NCBI GenBank assembly: GCA_001914785.1
Contig: MNDE01000189.1
Span: 1 to 36,840 of the forward strand
Direction of reading: 5' to 3'
DNA length: 36,840 nt
DNA from: Acidobacteria bacterium 13_2_20CM_57_17
Lineage (GTDB): Bacteria; Acidobacteriota; Terriglobia; Acidiferrales; UBA7541
Made by a program: the position numbers and the translations under genes. How positions within the stretch are numbered: the first letter of the stretch is position 1; every line of letters starts with the position of its first letter. This document shows positions 24,003-32,484 of this stretch, piece after piece. The notes under the pieces are model-generated. The model saw nothing but the letters and a program-made list of their open reading frames with translations, was not told where the DNA came from and made no database searches.

Positions 24003-25408
24003 TGGTTTCATTTCGCAATTTTCAACGCATCCACTTGGTCGGTATCGGCGGCATCGGCATGAGCGGCATCGCCGAAGTGCTCTTGACGCTCGGCTATTCC
24101 GTGTCCGGTTCCGACGTCAAACTGTCCACTATCACCGAACGCCTGCAAAATCTGGGCGCGACCATCTACGAGGGCCACAAAGCATCGAATGGAGATGGCG
24201 CGCACGTTGTGGTCACCTCTTCCGCCGTGAAGGCTGATAACCCCGAAGTTGTCGAAGCCCACAAAAATAAGATTCCCGTGATTCCGCGCGCGGAAATGCT
24301 CGCGGAGCTGATGCGCTTGAAATACGGAATCGCTGTAGCCGGTGCGCACGGCAAGACGACTACGACTTCAATCGTCGCCTCGGTGCTCGCCGCGGCGCAT
24401 CTTGACCCTACGTTTGTCATCGGTGGAAAAGTCAACCAGGCCGGCACGACCGCACGCCTCGGCAAAGGCGAATACTTTGTGGTCGAAGCGGACGAGAGCG
24501 ACCGCAGCTTCCTGATGCTCGCCCCGGTGGTCGCAGTCGTCACCACGATTGATCGCGAACATCTCGACCAGTACACCTCGCTCGAAGATATTCAGGACGC
24601 TTTCATCCAGTTTGTGAATCGCGTGCCGTTTTACGGCGCGGCCATCCTCTGCATCGACGAGCCCAATGTGCAAGCGATCATTCCCAGCGTGAAGCGCCCC
24701 ATCATTACCTATGGAATCTCGAGCCAAGCCGATCTGGTGATCAGCGATGTAAAGCTGGAAGGTTTGGGCAGCGAGTTCCGGTTGACTTACAGAGGCGAAG
24801 ACCTCGGCTTGTTCCGCCTGGCGCATCCTCCCGGCATGCACAATGTTCGCAACGCCGCCGCAGCCGCAGCCGTCGCCCTCTACCTAAACGTTCCGGCCGA
24901 CCTGATCCGCGAAGGCCTCGCTAAGTTTGCCGGCGTGGGCCGTCGCTTTGACATCAAGGGCGTGGTCAACGACATCACCGTGGTTGATGACTACGGCCAT
25001 CACCCCGCCGAGATTCGCGCCACGCTCGAAGCGGCTCGCGGCTGCAAGTTCAATCGCCTGCTCGTGCTCTTCCAGCCTCATCGCTTCACCCGCACTCAGC
25101 ACCTTTGGGACGATTTTCGCAGCGCGTTCAATCAGGCGGACATCCTTGTGCTGCTCGATATCTATGCGGCGAGCGAAGCACCCATCCCGGGCGTGACCAG
25201 CGAAGCGCTGGCAACCGCCATTCGCGATGCCGGACACAAAAACGTCCACTACTTTCGCTCGATGCAGGAAGGCATCGAGTACCTGCTGAAACAAGCCCGC
25301 CCGGGAGATGCAGTCCTCACCATCGGCGCGGGCAATATCAGCCGGGCGAGCAACGAATTCATGGTCTTACTGGGAACGGAGCATCCGACGCCTCATGCGC
25401 ATTCATGA
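23999..25408 (+). CDS. murC: UDP-MurNAc:L-Ala ligase MurC
   Basis: First Mur ligase, joining L-alanine to UDP-MurNAc; 469 residues. It opens with [20 protein letters not shown]. The ATP loop is [19 protein letters not shown] at about 112-130. [16 protein letters not shown] and [18 protein letters not shown] are typical. The C-terminal domain starts [10 protein letters not shown] and has [17 protein letters not shown] and [17 protein letters not shown]. The ATG overlaps the murG stop by 4 bp (ATGA). A second ATG lies 3 nt downstream. Confidence 0.96.
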   Translation: MMVSFRNFQRIHLVGIGGIGMSGIAEVLLTLGYSVSGSDVKLSTITERLQNLGATIYEGHKASNGDGAHVVVTSSAVKADNPEVVEAHKNKIPVIPRAEMLAELMRLKYGIAVAGAHGKTTTTSIVASVLAAAHLDPTFVIGGKVNQAGTTARLGKGEYFVVEADESDRSFLMLAPVVAVVTTIDREHLDQYTSLEDIQDAFIQFVNRVPFYGAAILCIDEPNVQAIIPSVKRPIITYGISSQADLVISDVKLEGLGSEFRLTYRGEDLGLFRLAHPPGMHNVRNAAAAAAVALYLNVPADLIREGLAKFAGVGRRFDIKGVVNDITVVDDYGHHPAEIRATLEAARGCKFNRLLVLFQPHRFTRTQHLWDDFRSAFNQADILVLLDIYAASEAPIPGVTSEALATAIRDAGHKNVHYFRSMQEGIEYLLKQARPGDAVLTIGAGNISRASNEFMVLLGTEHPTPHAHS

Positions 25409-26303
25409 TCCGAGTATCGTCGGCAAACTCGCGGAGCTCCACGTCGAGCTGCAGTATGGCGCCGCCCTATCCGACCTGACTTCGCTGGGCATCGGTGGAA
25501 CGACGGACCTGCTGCGCATTAAGAAGCACGAAAGCCTCCCTGACCTGCTGAGTCTGCTCGACGTGAACGACATTCCTCACAAGTTCCTCGGTGGCGGCTC
25601 GAACCTGCTCGTAGGTGATGGCGAATTGCCTTGGGTGGTTCTGCAACTTGTTCGTCCGGAGCCGGACGTCGTCCTTGATGGCAGCCTTGCGCGCGTCGAC
25701 GCCGCTGCCGACCTTGGCCGCATGATCACCTTTTGTGCCAAGAACGACCTCGGCGGAATGGAAGGGCTCATCGGTGTTCCGGGCACGGTCGGGGGCGCTC
25801 TGCGCATGAATGCCGGCGCGTATGGCATGCAGATCGGCAACTATGTCCGGGAAGTGACGCTCTACCGGTCGGCCAGCCGGAAGGTCGAAATCCTCCGGGG
25901 TGATCAAATTTCTTTCGAATACCGCCACACTTCTTTTGCGCCCGATGATATGATGCTCGCAGTGATATTGGAACTACCCTCCAAACCGTACAAAGAAATT
26001 CTAAAAGGGATTCGTATCTGCAACGAAAAACGGCGCTCGAGCCAGCCGCTCGGTCAGAAAAGCGCCGGCTGCATCTTCAAAAACCCTCCAGGGGCCTCCG
26101 CGGGCCGCATGATTGATGAATTGGGACTCAAAGGTCTGTCCGTGGGTGACGCCCAGGTCAGCGATCGTCATGCCAATTTCTTTGTGAACGCCGGCCATGC
26201 CTCTGCCAAAGACATGCTGGCGCTAATTGCCGGCGTGCGCGAACGCGTGCAGAAAAGTTTTGGTGTCAGCCTTGAAAACGAGGTGGTCGTTTGGAACGCG
26301 TGA
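25395..26303 (+). CDS. murB: UDP-N-acetylenolpyruvoylglucosamine reductase MurB (type II-like)
   Basis: FAD enzyme reducing UDP-GlcNAc-enolpyruvate to UDP-MurNAc, 302 residues. The FAD domain has [28 protein letters not shown] and [20 protein letters not shown]. The substrate domain reads [20 protein letters not shown] and [20 protein letters not shown], the shorter type II layout. Cys226 occupies the position of the catalytic proton donor that is serine in the E. coli enzyme. The conserved acidic residue near the C-terminus is present (LENEV). ATG 25395 overlaps the murC 3' end by 14 bp; a longer upstream frame is rejected. Confidence 0.94.
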   Translation: MRIHDPSIVGKLAELHVELQYGAALSDLTSLGIGGTTDLLRIKKHESLPDLLSLLDVNDIPHKFLGGGSNLLVGDGELPWVVLQLVRPEPDVVLDGSLARVDAAADLGRMITFCAKNDLGGMEGLIGVPGTVGGALRMNAGAYGMQIGNYVREVTLYRSASRKVEILRGDQISFEYRHTSFAPDDMMLAVILELPSKPYKEILKGIRICNEKRRSSQPLGQKSAGCIFKNPPGASAGRMIDELGLKGLSVGDAQVSDRHANFFVNAGHASAKDMLALIAGVRERVQKSFGVSLENEVVVWNA

Positions 26304-27226
26304 AGGCCATGCAGCGCAATGCGACTGCGGCGAGGGACGCCGACTCCTACCGGCCTGAGCTGGTTGCCGACGAGGAGCCGCGTTACCTGCGCCGCCAGAA
26401 GCCGGTCGAAATCCGCCGCAAGAAATTCACTGGGCGGGGCTGGCCGTTCTACCGGCGCGTGCTGGTCGTAAGTATTGCTGGTGTTGTGGGTATGACGGCG
26501 GCTTATTACGGCGCGCAGTTTCTCTTGTATTCACCCAGCATGCTTCTGCTAAAGCCGGATCAAATTGAACTGACCGGCAATCACATTGTCAGCCGCGAGG
26601 CCGTTCTCCAGCAGTTTGTTCACGACCGCAACCGCAGCGTTTTGCGCGTGCCTTTGGAGTCCCGCCGGGGCCAGTTAGAACAAATTCCTTGGGTTGAATC
26701 CGCCAGCGTGCAGCGCATCCTGCCGAACCGCCTTCGCATCGAGCTGACCGAGCGCACTCCCGTCGCTTTTGTTCGCAACGGCAACGAGCTCGCGCTAATC
26801 GACGCGCATGGCGTCATCCTCGACCGCCCGCACGGCGAAGAATTGCATTTTCCGATCGTCACCGGCGTCTCGGAAGAAGTGCCGCGCGACCAGCGCGAAA
26901 AGCGCATGCAGGCGTACGAAGAATTCATCAAGGCTATCGACCTCGTGCGCTCCGGCTCGTCCGATCGCGTGAGCGAAATCGATCTCTCCAATCCCAAGGA
27001 TTTGCGCGTGGTGATGACTGGCCTCGCGAACCCCAGCGATTCGCAGGCCGTCACCATTCATTTCGGCTCCGGCGAGTTCACCGGCAAATTCAAAATGCTG
27101 ATCGACAATTTTTCGCAGTGGCAGGCGAATGCCGGCCGAGTCCAGTCCATCGATTTGCAGTATTCGCGGCAAGTGGTCGTGAATCCCGATACCAGTCCGG
27201 GCACGGCCGTAGCTAGGAAAAAATAG
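26291..27226 (+). CDS. ftsQ: Divisome protein FtsQ/DivIB (POTRA domain)
   Basis: Bitopic division protein that bridges early and late divisome parts, ~311 residues. A basic cytoplasmic tail (RRQKPVEIRRKKF) is followed by a membrane helix (about 54-75, YRRVLVVSIAGVVGMTAAYY). The POTRA domain starts PDQIELTGNHIVSREAVLQQ and continues with QIPWVESASVQRILPNRLRI. The FtsQ beta domain has ALIDAHGVILDRP and closes with RVQSIDLQYSRQVVV. TTG 26291 has GAGG 7 nt upstream. GTG 26300 (GTGA overlap with the murB stop) and ATG 26309 are alternatives, so the start is uncertain by six codons. Confidence 0.9.
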   Translation: MERVKAMQRNATAARDADSYRPELVADEEPRYLRRQKPVEIRRKKFTGRGWPFYRRVLVVSIAGVVGMTAAYYGAQFLLYSPSMLLLKPDQIELTGNHIVSREAVLQQFVHDRNRSVLRVPLESRRGQLEQIPWVESASVQRILPNRLRIELTERTPVAFVRNGNELALIDAHGVILDRPHGEELHFPIVTGVSEEVPRDQREKRMQAYEEFIKAIDLVRSGSSDRVSEIDLSNPKDLRVVMTGLANPSDSQAVTIHFGSGEFTGKFKMLIDNFSQWQANAGRVQSIDLQYSRQVVVNPDTSPGTAVARKK

Positions 27227-27247
27227 CTTCATCGCAGGAGCGGCAGC

Positions 27248-28462
27248 TTGGCGAAGAAAGACAAATACCTCATCGGGCTGGACATCGGCAGCACAAAAAC
27301 TTGCGTATTAATCACGGAAATCGATGGCGACCTTGTGAAGTTTCTGGCTCTTGGCGCGGCAGAGTCCAAGGGGCTTCGCAAAGGCCTGATCGTCAATCTT
27401 GATTCCACCGTGAGCTCCATCCGCCGCGCGGTAGAAGAAGCCGAAAGCGTTGCCAACGTGCCGGTGGAAGAAGCTCTAGTTGGCGTCGCCGGCGGCCACG
27501 TGCGCGGGGTCAATAGCCGCGGCGGCATCACCTTGGGCCACCGTCCGCGTGACATCGAGCGCGAAGACGTGCGCCGCGCCGTCGACGCCGCGCGTAACAT
27601 CACTCTTCCCGAAGACCGCGAAGTCCTTCATGTTCTTCCGCATGAATTCATCGTGGATGCGCAGAACGGCATTCGCGACGCCATCGGCATGGTCGGTCAG
27701 CGCCTGGAAGTCAACGTCCATCTCGTAACTTCCTCCGTCGCCGCCACGCAGAACCTCGTCACCGCCGCGAACAAAGCAGGCATCCTCATCACCGACACCG
27801 TTCTCGAACCGCTCGCCTCCGCGGAATCCTGCCTCACCCAGGACGAGCGCGATCTCGGCTGCTGCCTTTTGGACATCGGCGGCGGCACCACCGAATTGCT
27901 TGTCTTTGGCGGCGGCGTGGTACGCCACAGCAGTGCGGTTCCGATTGGCGGCGATCACTTCACAAATGATCTCGCCGTCGGTTTGCGCACGCCGATTCCC
28001 GAGGCCGAAAGACTCAAGCGTCGACACGGTTGCGCCGCTTCCGCTTTCATGAAGGGAAATGGTGCCATCGAAATTGCCAGCGTCGGCGACCGTCCGCCGC
28101 GGACCATCTTCGCGCACATGTTGACGGACATCATCGAGCCGCGCGCCATGGAATTGCTTTCGCTGATTCGCGACGACTTGCAGCGCGCCGGCCTAGACGG
28201 CCAGCTTCCCGCAGGATTTATCCTGGCGGGCGGCGGCGCGCGCCTGCATGGACTCGATGAACTCATCGAGCAGTCTTTCCATCTGCCGGTGCGGGTCGCG
28301 GAACCCAAAGGCTTGGCTGACCTGCCGGAACAGGTGGCGCAGCCGGAATATGCAACCGTAGTAGGGCTCGTTTTGTGTGGCGCGAAGGCGCGGCGCTCTG
28401 CGCCCCAGCGCGCGGGAAGTCTGGTATCCAAATTGAAAGCCATGTTCGCCGGCGCCTCGTGA
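27248..28462 (+). CDS. ftsA: Cell division actin-like ATPase FtsA
   Basis: Actin-fold membrane anchor for FtsZ, 404 residues. ATP site pieces are [15 protein letters not shown] near the start, [18 protein letters not shown] in the middle and [20 protein letters not shown] towards the end. The SHS2 (1C) insertion lies around residues 85-165. The C-terminus ends in the amphipathic membrane-targeting helix [14 protein letters not shown]. The start is TTG 27248 with AGGAG 8 nt upstream. It sits 21 bp after ftsQ and 46 bp before ftsZ. Confidence 0.95.
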   Translation: MAKKDKYLIGLDIGSTKTCVLITEIDGDLVKFLALGAAESKGLRKGLIVNLDSTVSSIRRAVEEAESVANVPVEEALVGVAGGHVRGVNSRGGITLGHRPRDIEREDVRRAVDAARNITLPEDREVLHVLPHEFIVDAQNGIRDAIGMVGQRLEVNVHLVTSSVAATQNLVTAANKAGILITDTVLEPLASAESCLTQDERDLGCCLLDIGGGTTELLVFGGGVVRHSSAVPIGGDHFTNDLAVGLRTPIPEAERLKRRHGCAASAFMKGNGAIEIASVGDRPPRTIFAHMLTDIIEPRAMELLSLIRDDLQRAGLDGQLPAGFILAGGGARLHGLDELIEQSFHLPVRVAEPKGLADLPEQVAQPEYATVVGLVLCGAKARRSAPQRAGSLVSKLKAMFAGAS

Positions 28463-28508
28463 CCCTGCCCGAGAGCTGCCAGCGGACCTGGAGAAGGTTG
28501 GGGAAAAT

Positions 28509-29729
28509 ATGACGACGAGAGAAGCAGGAATTCGCATGAGCTTCAGCGAGGAGCTGCAGCCGGCGAAGATTAAAGTCATCGGTGTGGGCGGGGGCGGGTG
28601 CAACGCGGTCAATCGCATGATTCGCGCCAAGCTCGAAGGCGTGGAATTCATCACCGCGAATACCGACCTGCAGGCGCTGAAACTGTCGCAAGCGCCGGTC
28701 AAACTTCAGCTCGGCGCGAAGCTCACCAAGGGACTCGGCGCGGGCGCCAATCCCGAAGTCGGGCGCAAAGCCGCGCTAGAAGACACGGAAAAAATTATCG
28801 AAGCGCTGGAAGGCTCGGACATGATTTTCATTACCTCCGGCCTTGGCGGAGGCACCGGCAGCGGCGCTGCGCCCGTGGTCGCTTCGCTCGCCAGCGAATT
28901 GGGTGCCTTGAGCGTCGCCGTCGTCACCAAGCCCTTCGCTTTTGAAGGCAAGCGCCGCATGATGCAGGCCGAGCAAGCCCTCCAGGAACTGATCGGCGCC
29001 GTTGACACCGTCATTGTCATCCCCAACGAGCGCTTGATGGACACCGTCGAACGCGGCACCAGCTTCTTCGACGCCTTCCGCATCGCCGACGACATTCTTC
29101 GCCAGGCCGTTCAGGGCATTTCGGACATCATCACTGTGCCCGGCATCATCAATCGCGACTTTGCCGATGTGAAAGCGATAATGCACGGCCAGGGCTACGC
29201 GGTGATGGGCACTGCCGTCGCCACTGGCACGAACCGCGCCGTGGACGCTGCGAACCGCGCTATCGCCAGCCCTTTGCTTGAGGACAATACCATCCAGGGC
29301 GCGCAGGGCATCCTCATAAACATTTCCGGAAGCTCGAGCCTCACGCTTCATGAAGTCCACGAAGCGTCGAGCGTCATTCAAAAAGCCGCGCACGAGAATG
29401 CCAACATCATTTTCGGCGCCGTGCAGGACGATAATATGAAGGACTCCGTGAAAATCACTGTCATTGCCGCCGGCTTCAAGGACGCCAACAAGAAAAACAT
29501 CCATCAGAAGCAATCGTTTTTGCCCAAGACCTGGAAGGCCGGCCGCGAAATGCCGGACATGCCGGTGCAGCAGGATTTGCCGAACGTCGTCCACCAGGTC
29601 CAACAGCGGGGTTCGGGGTTTGTACTTACAAACCCCGAGTCGAATAACGTCCGCGAAGTCAGTCAGGACGTGCCGTCCGACGATCTGGACGTTCCGACAT
29701 TCCTCCGCCGCCAAGCCCAAAAGGCCTAG
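28509..29729 (+). CDS. ftsZ: Cell division tubulin-like GTPase FtsZ
   Basis: Z-ring GTPase, 406 residues. The N-terminus has [19 protein letters not shown]. The GTP signature is [20 protein letters not shown]. The T7 loop [13 protein letters not shown] supplies the catalytic residues for the neighbouring subunit. The C-terminal linker (about 318-390) is Gln/Pro/Asn-rich, and the final [11 protein letters not shown] is the conserved peptide that binds FtsA. Part of the linker ([11 protein letters not shown]) is encoded by a perfect 26-bp palindrome (29613-29638), probably an inserted repeat. It is the last gene of the dcw cluster. Confidence 0.97.
   Translation: MTTREAGIRMSFSEELQPAKIKVIGVGGGGCNAVNRMIRAKLEGVEFITANTDLQALKLSQAPVKLQLGAKLTKGLGAGANPEVGRKAALEDTEKIIEALEGSDMIFITSGLGGGTGSGAAPVVASLASELGALSVAVVTKPFAFEGKRRMMQAEQALQELIGAVDTVIVIPNERLMDTVERGTSFFDAFRIADDILRQAVQGISDIITVPGIINRDFADVKAIMHGQGYAVMGTAVATGTNRAVDAANRAIASPLLEDNTIQGAQGILINISGSSSLTLHEVHEASSVIQKAAHENANIIFGAVQDDNMKDSVKITVIAAGFKDANKKNIHQKQSFLPKTWKAGREMPDMPVQQDLPNVVHQVQQRGSGFVLTNPESNNVREVSQDVPSDDLDVPTFLRRQAQKA
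29613..29638. repeat. Perfect 26-bp palindrome inside ftsZ
   Basis: tcggggtttgta, a CT centre, then tacaaaccccga. The arms are 12 bp without mismatch, and the element translates in frame as part of the FtsZ linker. The shape is that of a REP-like extragenic palindrome. No second copy occurs in this window. Confidence 0.7.
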
Positions 29730-29755
29730 AGCAAGCTTTCGGCGAGTCCGGAACC

Positions 29756-29784
29756 TTGACTTGAACTGACATGTGCCCTAGGAT
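29756..29784 (+). promoter_or_regulatory. Sigma70-type promoter of the TPR gene
   Basis: TTGACT (29756-29761), an exactly 17-bp spacer and TAGGAT (29779-29784). The -10 is the same hexamer as at the dcw promoter. The predicted start near 29791 gives a ~30-nt leader to the ATG at 29821. Confidence 0.6.
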
Positions 29785-29820
29785 TTTGGGCGCTGATGCT
29801 TCCTCCGTAGGCAGCGATCT

Positions 29821-31062
29821 ATGAGCCACGGCTTGCGCATTCTCGTCGTGCTGGCCATCGCAATGGCACTTCTGGCCCCAGTCGCCGTCGCGCAGAAGCC
29901 CCCGGCTCCGCCGCCTCCGCCTTCCGCACCACCAAGCCGTCCTGCGAATTCCCCTCCCCCGAGTTCGGTGGCAAATCAACCGACAGGGGATCTCGTGATG
30001 TTTCTTCGAGGACGAGTTGCAACCAACGACGGCACACCTCTTCCCAACAATGTGTTGGTTGAGAGGGTTTGTAACAACAGGGTGCGTCAACAGTTGTATG
30101 CATCTCCTCACGGCGATTTCAGCATGCAATTGGGATCGCGGGCTGATTCTTTCGTTGACGCCAGCGGCGACCCGGGTCTGCAATCTGGCGCGGCTCGGAA
30201 GGACTCCGATATGGGAATTCCACGACGCGAGTTGGCGAATTGTGAGCTGCGAGCCTCGGCTTCTGGTTTTTACCCCGGTGTCATGAACCTTGTGGGGGAT
30301 CTCGTTACTCTCGGCGGCAGCCTTGACGTGGGCGCTATCGTGGTGCAGAGAGCTGCAAAGATTGAGGGCATGACCCTGAGCGCCACTCCCTACAAAGCAC
30401 CCAGAGATGCCAGAAGAGCTTATGAGAAGGGCCTGGAGGCCGAGAAGAACAGCAAACTTGCCAATGCACGCAAGTATTTTGAACAGGCAGTGGAGATCTA
30501 CCCCAGTTTTACGAACGCCTGGTTTCAGTTGGGTACTGTTTTACAGAAACAAAACCAGAACGACGCGGCTCGCACCGCGTATACCCAAGCCACGGCCATC
30601 GATACCAAGTTCCTGCGGCCGTATCTGTCGCTCGCGCTGATGGCTTACCAGGCAGAAAATTGGCCGGAGGTCCTTAAACTTACTGGTCACATTTTGGATC
30701 TTGATCCGTTTAATCAGCAGGCCGCCGCTGGTTACATGCTGGATCTCGATCCATTGGATTACACCGAGGCCTATTTCTATAACGGTGTTGCGAATTACAA
30801 GCTCAACAAGATCGAAGACGCTGAAAAGAGCGCGCTCAGGGCCGAACACCTTGACCTGCGCACTCATTTTCCGCACACCCATCTCTTGCTGGCTGAAATC
30901 TCCGCCCGAAAAAACAACTACGCCATGGCGATCTTGGAAATGCAAACTTATTTGGAGTTAGCTCCGCATGCGACAGACGCGGATCAGGTACGGGAGCAGT
31001 TGGCAAAATTGCAGAAGCTGAACGGCTCGGTGTCAACTAACCAAAAATCCGATAGGAACTGA
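29821..31062 (+). CDS. Secreted TPR-repeat protein
   Basis: A 413-residue exported protein. A signal peptide (MSHGLRILVVLAIAMALLAP, cut near AVAQ at 25) is followed by a Pro-rich segment (about 27-52). A beta-rich domain resembling carboxypeptidase-regulatory-like folds comes next (about 57-185, starting FLRGRVATNDGTPLPNN). Then TPR helices run from about 195 to 400, for example RRAYEKGLEAEKNSKLANAR and YFEQAVEIYPSFTNAWFQLG. A 15-codon partial duplication (LDLDPF then LDLDPL) interrupts one TPR. Such proteins are common in Acidobacteriota; the role is unknown, probably protein-protein contact in the periplasm. It has its own promoter and terminator. Confidence 0.8.
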   Translation: MSHGLRILVVLAIAMALLAPVAVAQKPPAPPPPPSAPPSRPANSPPPSSVANQPTGDLVMFLRGRVATNDGTPLPNNVLVERVCNNRVRQQLYASPHGDFSMQLGSRADSFVDASGDPGLQSGAARKDSDMGIPRRELANCELRASASGFYPGVMNLVGDLVTLGGSLDVGAIVVQRAAKIEGMTLSATPYKAPRDARRAYEKGLEAEKNSKLANARKYFEQAVEIYPSFTNAWFQLGTVLQKQNQNDAARTAYTQATAIDTKFLRPYLSLALMAYQAENWPEVLKLTGHILDLDPFNQQAAAGYMLDLDPLDYTEAYFYNGVANYKLNKIEDAEKSALRAEHLDLRTHFPHTHLLLAEISARKNNYAMAILEMQTYLELAPHATDADQVREQLAKLQKLNGSVSTNQKSDRN

Positions 31063-31117
31063 GTATCGGTCTTCGCCCGCAACCGCTTCAGCCAGTACGG
31101 GCCGCGACTAATGCGGC

Positions 31118-31144
31118 GTGGCGCCTTCGATCGGAGCCACTTTT
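31118..31144 (+). terminator. Intrinsic terminator after the TPR gene
   Basis: gtggcgcc and ggagccac pair (one G-A mismatch) around a 7-nt loop, followed by TTTT. It lies 56 bp after the TPR stop, right at the 3' end of the convergent aldolase gene. Confidence 0.5.
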
Positions 31145-31971
31145 CATTGTGTGCCGCCCTGAAGGTTCACACGCGCTCCGAACTGGATGAGCTGGGTTTC
31201 CCCGGGGCCCTGGAAAAAGGTGAATCCCGGGCGATCCTTCCAGGCCTGCGGTCCACCCAGCCTGATCCCGTGCTGCAACGTCACGTCGTGAATCCTCGTG
31301 ACTAGGGCTTCATACTCCTTGTCGCCCTGCCGGTGTCCGGAAAAATTGCCAAGGTCCGTGCTGGCCGCGAAGATCACGTCGATCCCAGGTACCGATGCAA
31401 TCTTCTCGGCGTTCTCTACGCCGATGGGAGTCTCAATCATAATCACCACCACCATGTTTTCATTCGCGGTCTGGCGGTAGTCATTTCCCCACAAAGCCCC
31501 ATACTGGCCGTTGCCTTGGCTGCGCCGCCCCTCGGGCGGATACTTGGACCACTTCACCGCTGCTTGAGCCTTCTCCACCGTGTCGACTGTCGGAACGATA
31601 ATCCCCACAGCGCCGATGTCCGTCGCTTTTTGGATATCACTCTCTGTCGCGTCCGGGACGCGAATAAATGGCATCGCTGAAGCTCCCCTGCAGGCCCAAA
31701 TCATTTTGGCGACGTCCTCGTAAGTAAGAGGGCTGTGCTGCATCTCGATCCACAGGAAATCGTATCCGGCATTCGCTATGGCGCAATAGATATTCGGGTC
31801 GGGAGAGAAAACGGTGGCGCCGATAATGTGCTTGCCTTCTTTGAGCTTCTGCTTGGCGGTGTTGTAAAGCCTCGCCGGCGCTTTTTGCTGTGGGGCTTGC
31901 GCCCTTCCAGAGGTCATCCAGCACGAAACCATACAAATCACAGTGAATGTGGCCACTCGCTTTGCTCGCAT
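31144..31971 (-). CDS. Exported HpcH/HpaI-family aldolase
   Basis: Class II (metal-dependent) pyruvate aldolase fold, 275 residues, normally cytoplasmic and cleaving 4-hydroxy-2-oxo acids. Residues equivalent to the HpaI active site are kept: H79 (IEMQHSPLTYE), R104 (FIRVPDA), and metal ligands E180 (MIETPIGVENAE) and D206 (STDLGNFSG). ATG 31971 has GGAG 6 nt upstream. The N-terminus is a signal peptide (MRAKRVATFTVICMVSCWMT, likely cut after GRAQA), so the enzyme should act in the periplasm, which is unusual. It stands alone between terminator and sRNA. Substrate cannot be told. Confidence 0.82.
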   Translation of the reverse strand: MRAKRVATFTVICMVSCWMTSGRAQAPQQKAPARLYNTAKQKLKEGKHIIGATVFSPDPNIYCAIANAGYDFLWIEMQHSPLTYEDVAKMIWACRGASAMPFIRVPDATESDIQKATDIGAVGIIVPTVDTVEKAQAAVKWSKYPPEGRRSQGNGQYGALWGNDYRQTANENMVVVIMIETPIGVENAEKIASVPGIDVIFAASTDLGNFSGHRQGDKEYEALVTRIHDVTLQHGIRLGGPQAWKDRPGFTFFQGPGETQLIQFGARVNLQGGTQ

Positions 31972-32014
31972 CGGCTTCTCCTTGGTCAAAAGCATCATTT
32001 CAGGCCGCAAAAGA

Positions 32015-32044
32015 TTTGTATTGCGCTAATCGGAGACTTGTCCA
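32015..32044 (-). promoter_or_regulatory. Possible promoter of the aldolase gene
   Basis: On the minus strand TGGACA (32044-32039), an 18-bp spacer and TACAAA (32020-32015). The fit is moderate. A start near 32008 would leave a ~37-nt leader. Confidence 0.35.
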
Positions 32045-32063
32045 ACGCCCCAAGAAGTTTTTC

Positions 32064-32092
32064 CTGGACGTGCCCGGCCTACATGCTATAAT
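32064..32092 (+). promoter_or_regulatory. Extended -10 promoter of the candidate small RNA
   Basis: A consensus TATAAT at 32087-32092 is preceded by TGC, forming an extended -10. The -35 (CTGGAC, 17-bp spacer) is weak, as is usual for extended -10 promoters. The predicted start is A at 32099. Confidence 0.6.
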
Positions 32093-32098
32093 GTCTTC

Positions 32099-32154
32099 AG
32101 GTCAAATTGTGATCTGTAAAGACTGCGGCAGCTTCGGTTGCCGCAGTTTTGTTT
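32099..32154 (+). ncRNA. Candidate ~55-nt two-hairpin small RNA
   Basis: Starting at the predicted +1, aggtca pairs with tgatct (6 bp, one G-U pair, 5-nt loop). A short linker (gtaaag) follows, then an 11-bp terminator stem, then TTTGTTT. Promoter, 5' hairpin and terminator follow each other with no spare sequence and no gene downstream on this strand. No known RNA family is recognised. A short frame from 32091 (with CKDCGSFGC) overlaps it but would need a leaderless start inside the -10. Confidence 0.55.
32122..32154 (+). terminator. Strong UUCG-loop intrinsic terminator
   Basis: actgcggcagc, the loop TTCG and gttgccgcagt form an 11-bp stem (one G-U pair) closed by the extra-stable cUUCGg tetraloop, followed by TTTGTTT. 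Confidence 0.75.
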
Positions 32155-32484
32155 CTAGCGCCGAAATTTCTCCGAGGCTTCCCGCACCCTGGTTTCCAAC
32201 GTAGAGTAATCGACGACGACCGCCAAGGATGTCGGCGCAGTGTCTTTTAGAAAGACAGTTGCAAACCACTCTTAAGGGCACTCCTAGACTAACCCTTGTG
32301 CAATCAACGCTGCCGAGAAAAACTTGCGGCGGAGCACACTACGCTATGTCGTCTGGCAAACGCAACCTCGGCCCTTTAGAATCTATCAGTTACGGAATGC
32401 CTTTTGTGTAAGTCATTTGTTTTCAAATCGATGCAAAATGATGTGGGGGGTGCCCCTTGTGTCGTCCCGAGTCGCTGCCGCAGC

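Larger units (their letters stand above)
32011..32484. other. Intergenic region with small RNA and repeat-like segment
   Basis: This 474-bp region holds the aldolase promoter, the candidate small RNA (32099-32154) and, near cutC, a segment with AAGTC-ATTTGTTTT (32410-32423) and a G6-TG-C4 run (32445-32456). The former resembles AAGTC-CTTTGTTTT at 277-290. No convincing protein gene is seen between 32,160 and 32,484. Confidence 0.55.

Noticed and set aside
32091..32204. 37-residue Cys-containing mini-protein (CKDCGSFGC)
   Set aside because: Its ATG lies within the -10 element, it has no ribosome-binding site, and the cysteines arise from the terminator stem sequence.
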